Positions 4,881-6,365 of a stretch of 6,365 nt of DNA are shown here, piece after piece; the first letter of the stretch is position 1, and each line of letters starts with the position of its first letter. Source of the DNA: Pelobacter sp. UBA6812 (GTDB taxonomy: Bacteria > Desulfobacterota > Desulfuromonadia > Desulfuromonadales > Syntrophotaleaceae); contig DKEW01000026.1 of NCBI GenBank assembly GCA_002452265.1, forward strand, positions 3,045 through 9,409, given 5' to 3'. The notes beneath the pieces are model-generated. The model saw only the letters and a program-made list of their open reading frames with translations. It did not search any database and was not told the DNA's origin. The translations under genes were made by a program, and so were the position numbers.

Positions 4881-6365
4881 ATGAGTTTGGTCGGCCAGTT
4901 GGCAGATTTAAGCTTGGATGACATCCTTAAAATCATCCATCTTAGTCGCAAATCCGGTCATTTGACGGTGAGTGGTCATGGGCAGGAATGGACGATTGCG
5001 TTTTGGCATGGGGAAGTCGTCCGATTGTCGTCCGACCTTGTTGTGCCTGCGATAGTTGCAGAGTTGCAGCGGCAGGAGATACTCGACCCGATTTCCCTCG
5101 ATGCTGCAGTGGCGATGGTTTCGGAAGCAGGCGCACCTCATCTGGGACAGCTCCTGGTAAAACACTACGGGGTTCCCGTGGGGGTGGTGAAACGTATTTC
5201 CCTGCTGTTGGCAGAAAGAATTTTGGGGGAATTAGGTTCGTGGGGAGAGGGATCTTTTTCCTTTGAACTATGGGAGGGCGAAAAGGCCTTGCCACCGGCT
5301 GATGGAAACAACCACCTGTTGCTTGGTGAAGCTCTTGGCCATCAAGATCCGGATTTAACAGCGGCAAGCAACGTAGGGGGTATGGCAGGTCGGCAAACTT
5401 CTACCGTGGCGGACGAGAATACAGCCGGCGAGTACGACAGTGCTGGTCCGGGGAATTCGGTCAAACCTCCGGTCTGGCTTGTTGATGATGATCCTTGCTT
5501 GCGACAGGAATTGGGAGATTACTTCAGGCAGCGGGGTGGGAGCATTGAACTATTTGAGACGGCCGCAGATTTCTGGATCAGCCTCAAAAAGGCTCGTCTG
5601 GTAGGTGTGCAGCCGGTGGCAGTGATTGATCTTATCATGCCACGTTTGAATGGCGAGGGGATGCTCGGCGGTCTGGAATTGCTGGAAAAGGTTTGCAGCA
5701 CCTACCCGGATATGCGTGTTTTGCCCCTTTCGGATCATCGTTGTTCCGATGCCGAAAGTAAGGTCTGGGACATGGGCATGCCTGAAATTTTTTCCAAACC
5801 GCGAAATCTGGATATGCGCCAGGAAACTGCCAAAAAGGCGATTGCAGCACTTGGACAAACGCTTTTTTCCGCAATCAACTCCGCAGATGCTTCCGCCACA
5901 GTCTTGCTGCATGGCATCCGGCATGTTGATGATGAACAAGCGCAAAGTCGGCTAATCTTAACCGATCCATCCCCGTTCCGCAATTCGCCCGGATTGCATC
6001 TGCTCAAGGGGATGCTTGAAGAGTTGCATAATCCCGCTTTGGGCGGAGGTATCATATTGCTGGCCTTGCGTTTCGCCAGCGAAGTAATGAATCGCGCGGT
6101 TATTTTTTCCGTCAAAGAGCATAACGTTGTCGGGATCGGACAATTTGGCGTGACCTTGCCATCCGGGGCAACGGATGAAGTCATTCGGAATATTGTCATC
6201 CCCCGCAACGGCGATTCAATTTTCGGACGTATGCTAAGTCATCCAAGTCCCATGCGTGCCCGATTTGATGGCGGGAAATGGGATAAGTTTTTATGCCAGG
6301 CGCTGGGAGGAGATCTCCCCGAAGAAATTTTTCTTGGGCCTATTATCAGTGAGGGGCGTGTAGTA
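4881..6365 (+). CDS. DUF4388 and receiver-domain regulator, 3' end beyond the window
   Basis: The frame is open for 495 codons and reaches the last base without a stop, so the protein is incomplete at its C-terminus. ATG 4881 is preceded by AGAGGTGG (4869-4876). Residues 1 to about 133 look like DUF4388: MSLVGQLADLSLDDILKII, then SRKSGHLTV, a WHGEVVRL strand and a later PHLGQLLV helix. A Gly/Ala/Ser-rich linker follows (about 135-196). The receiver domain (about 198-320) has acidic pair D202/D203, phosphoacceptor D250 in VIDLIMP, S284 and K306 in SKP, so it should be phosphorylatable. Between the NG at 257-258 and LELL it has about six extra residues. Residues from about 370 onward, with RAVIFSV, GIGQFGV and LGPIISEGRVV, look GAF-like; this is the least certain part. 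No DNA-binding domain is visible in the part seen. The partner kinase and output are unknown. Confidence 0.88.
   Translation, partial: MSLVGQLADLSLDDILKIIHLSRKSGHLTVSGHGQEWTIAFWHGEVVRLSSDLVVPAIVAELQRQEILDPISLDAAVAMVSEAGAPHLGQLLVKHYGVPVGVVKRISLLLAERILGELGSWGEGSFSFELWEGEKALPPADGNNHLLLGEALGHQDPDLTAASNVGGMAGRQTSTVADENTAGEYDSAGPGNSVKPPVWLVDDDPCLRQELGDYFRQRGGSIELFETAADFWISLKKARLVGVQPVAVIDLIMPRLNGEGMLGGLELLEKVCSTYPDMRVLPLSDHRCSDAESKVWDMGMPEIFSKPRNLDMRQETAKKAIAALGQTLFSAINSADASATVLLHGIRHVDDEQAQSRLILTDPSPFRNSPGLHLLKGMLEELHNPALGGGIILLALRFASEVMNRAVIFSVKEHNVVGIGQFGVTLPSGATDEVIRNIVIPRNGDSIFGRMLSHPSPMRARFDGGKWDKFLCQALGGDLPEEIFLGPIISEGRVV

Noticed and set aside
4942..5367. A 141-codon minus-strand frame and a 92-codon plus-strand frame over the DUF4388 domain
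   Set aside because: Both are shadows of the long open frame from 4881, which has a good ribosome binding site and recognisable domains.
5735..6208. A 157-codon minus-strand frame under the receiver and C-terminal regions
   Set aside because: The plus-strand frame there continues unbroken with the receiver motifs in order; the antisense peptide has no domain.

Overview
The window is ordinary bacterial chromosome at roughly 50% GC. Every recognisable gene lies on the + strand and none of the complete genes is broken. The order tRNA-Arg, rnc, a radical-SAM gene, era, der and a DUF4388/receiver-domain gene, together with protein features such as the DUF4388 plus receiver fusion, points to a deltaproteobacterium of the Desulfuromonadia (Geobacter/Pelobacter/Desulfuromonas-like). 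That placement is inference from remembered gene order and could not be checked by search.

Layout: positions 1-77 are a complete tRNA-Arg(UCU) with encoded CCA, followed by a strong intrinsic terminator (88-123). Positions 124-483 hold no supportable gene; the end of this stretch has two weak sigma70-like promoter candidates for the operon behind it. Then come rnc (RNase III, 484-1182, TTG start), an Elp3-like radical-SAM gene of unknown substrate (1245-2330) and era (2335-3246, TTG start), so closely spaced that they are probably one transcript. A 222-base gap with small palindromes separates era from der (3469-4788). A 92-base gap then leads to a large multidomain regulator (4881 to the window end, no stop reached). 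It has a DUF4388 domain, a complete phosphoacceptor receiver domain and a C-terminal region that looks GAF-like.

How the genes fit together: RNase III cuts the rRNA precursor, Era works on 16S 3'-end maturation and 30S assembly, and Der works on 50S assembly. The window is therefore mainly a ribosome-biogenesis locus. The radical-SAM enzyme sits inside it, 4 bases from era, and is the most interesting unknown: its position suggests RNA or ribosome modification, but the sequence does not prove it. The regulator at the end has no obvious link to ribosome assembly and may simply be a neighbour. I found no CRISPR array, insertion sequence, phage gene or toxin-antitoxin pair, and no convincing wholly new system.
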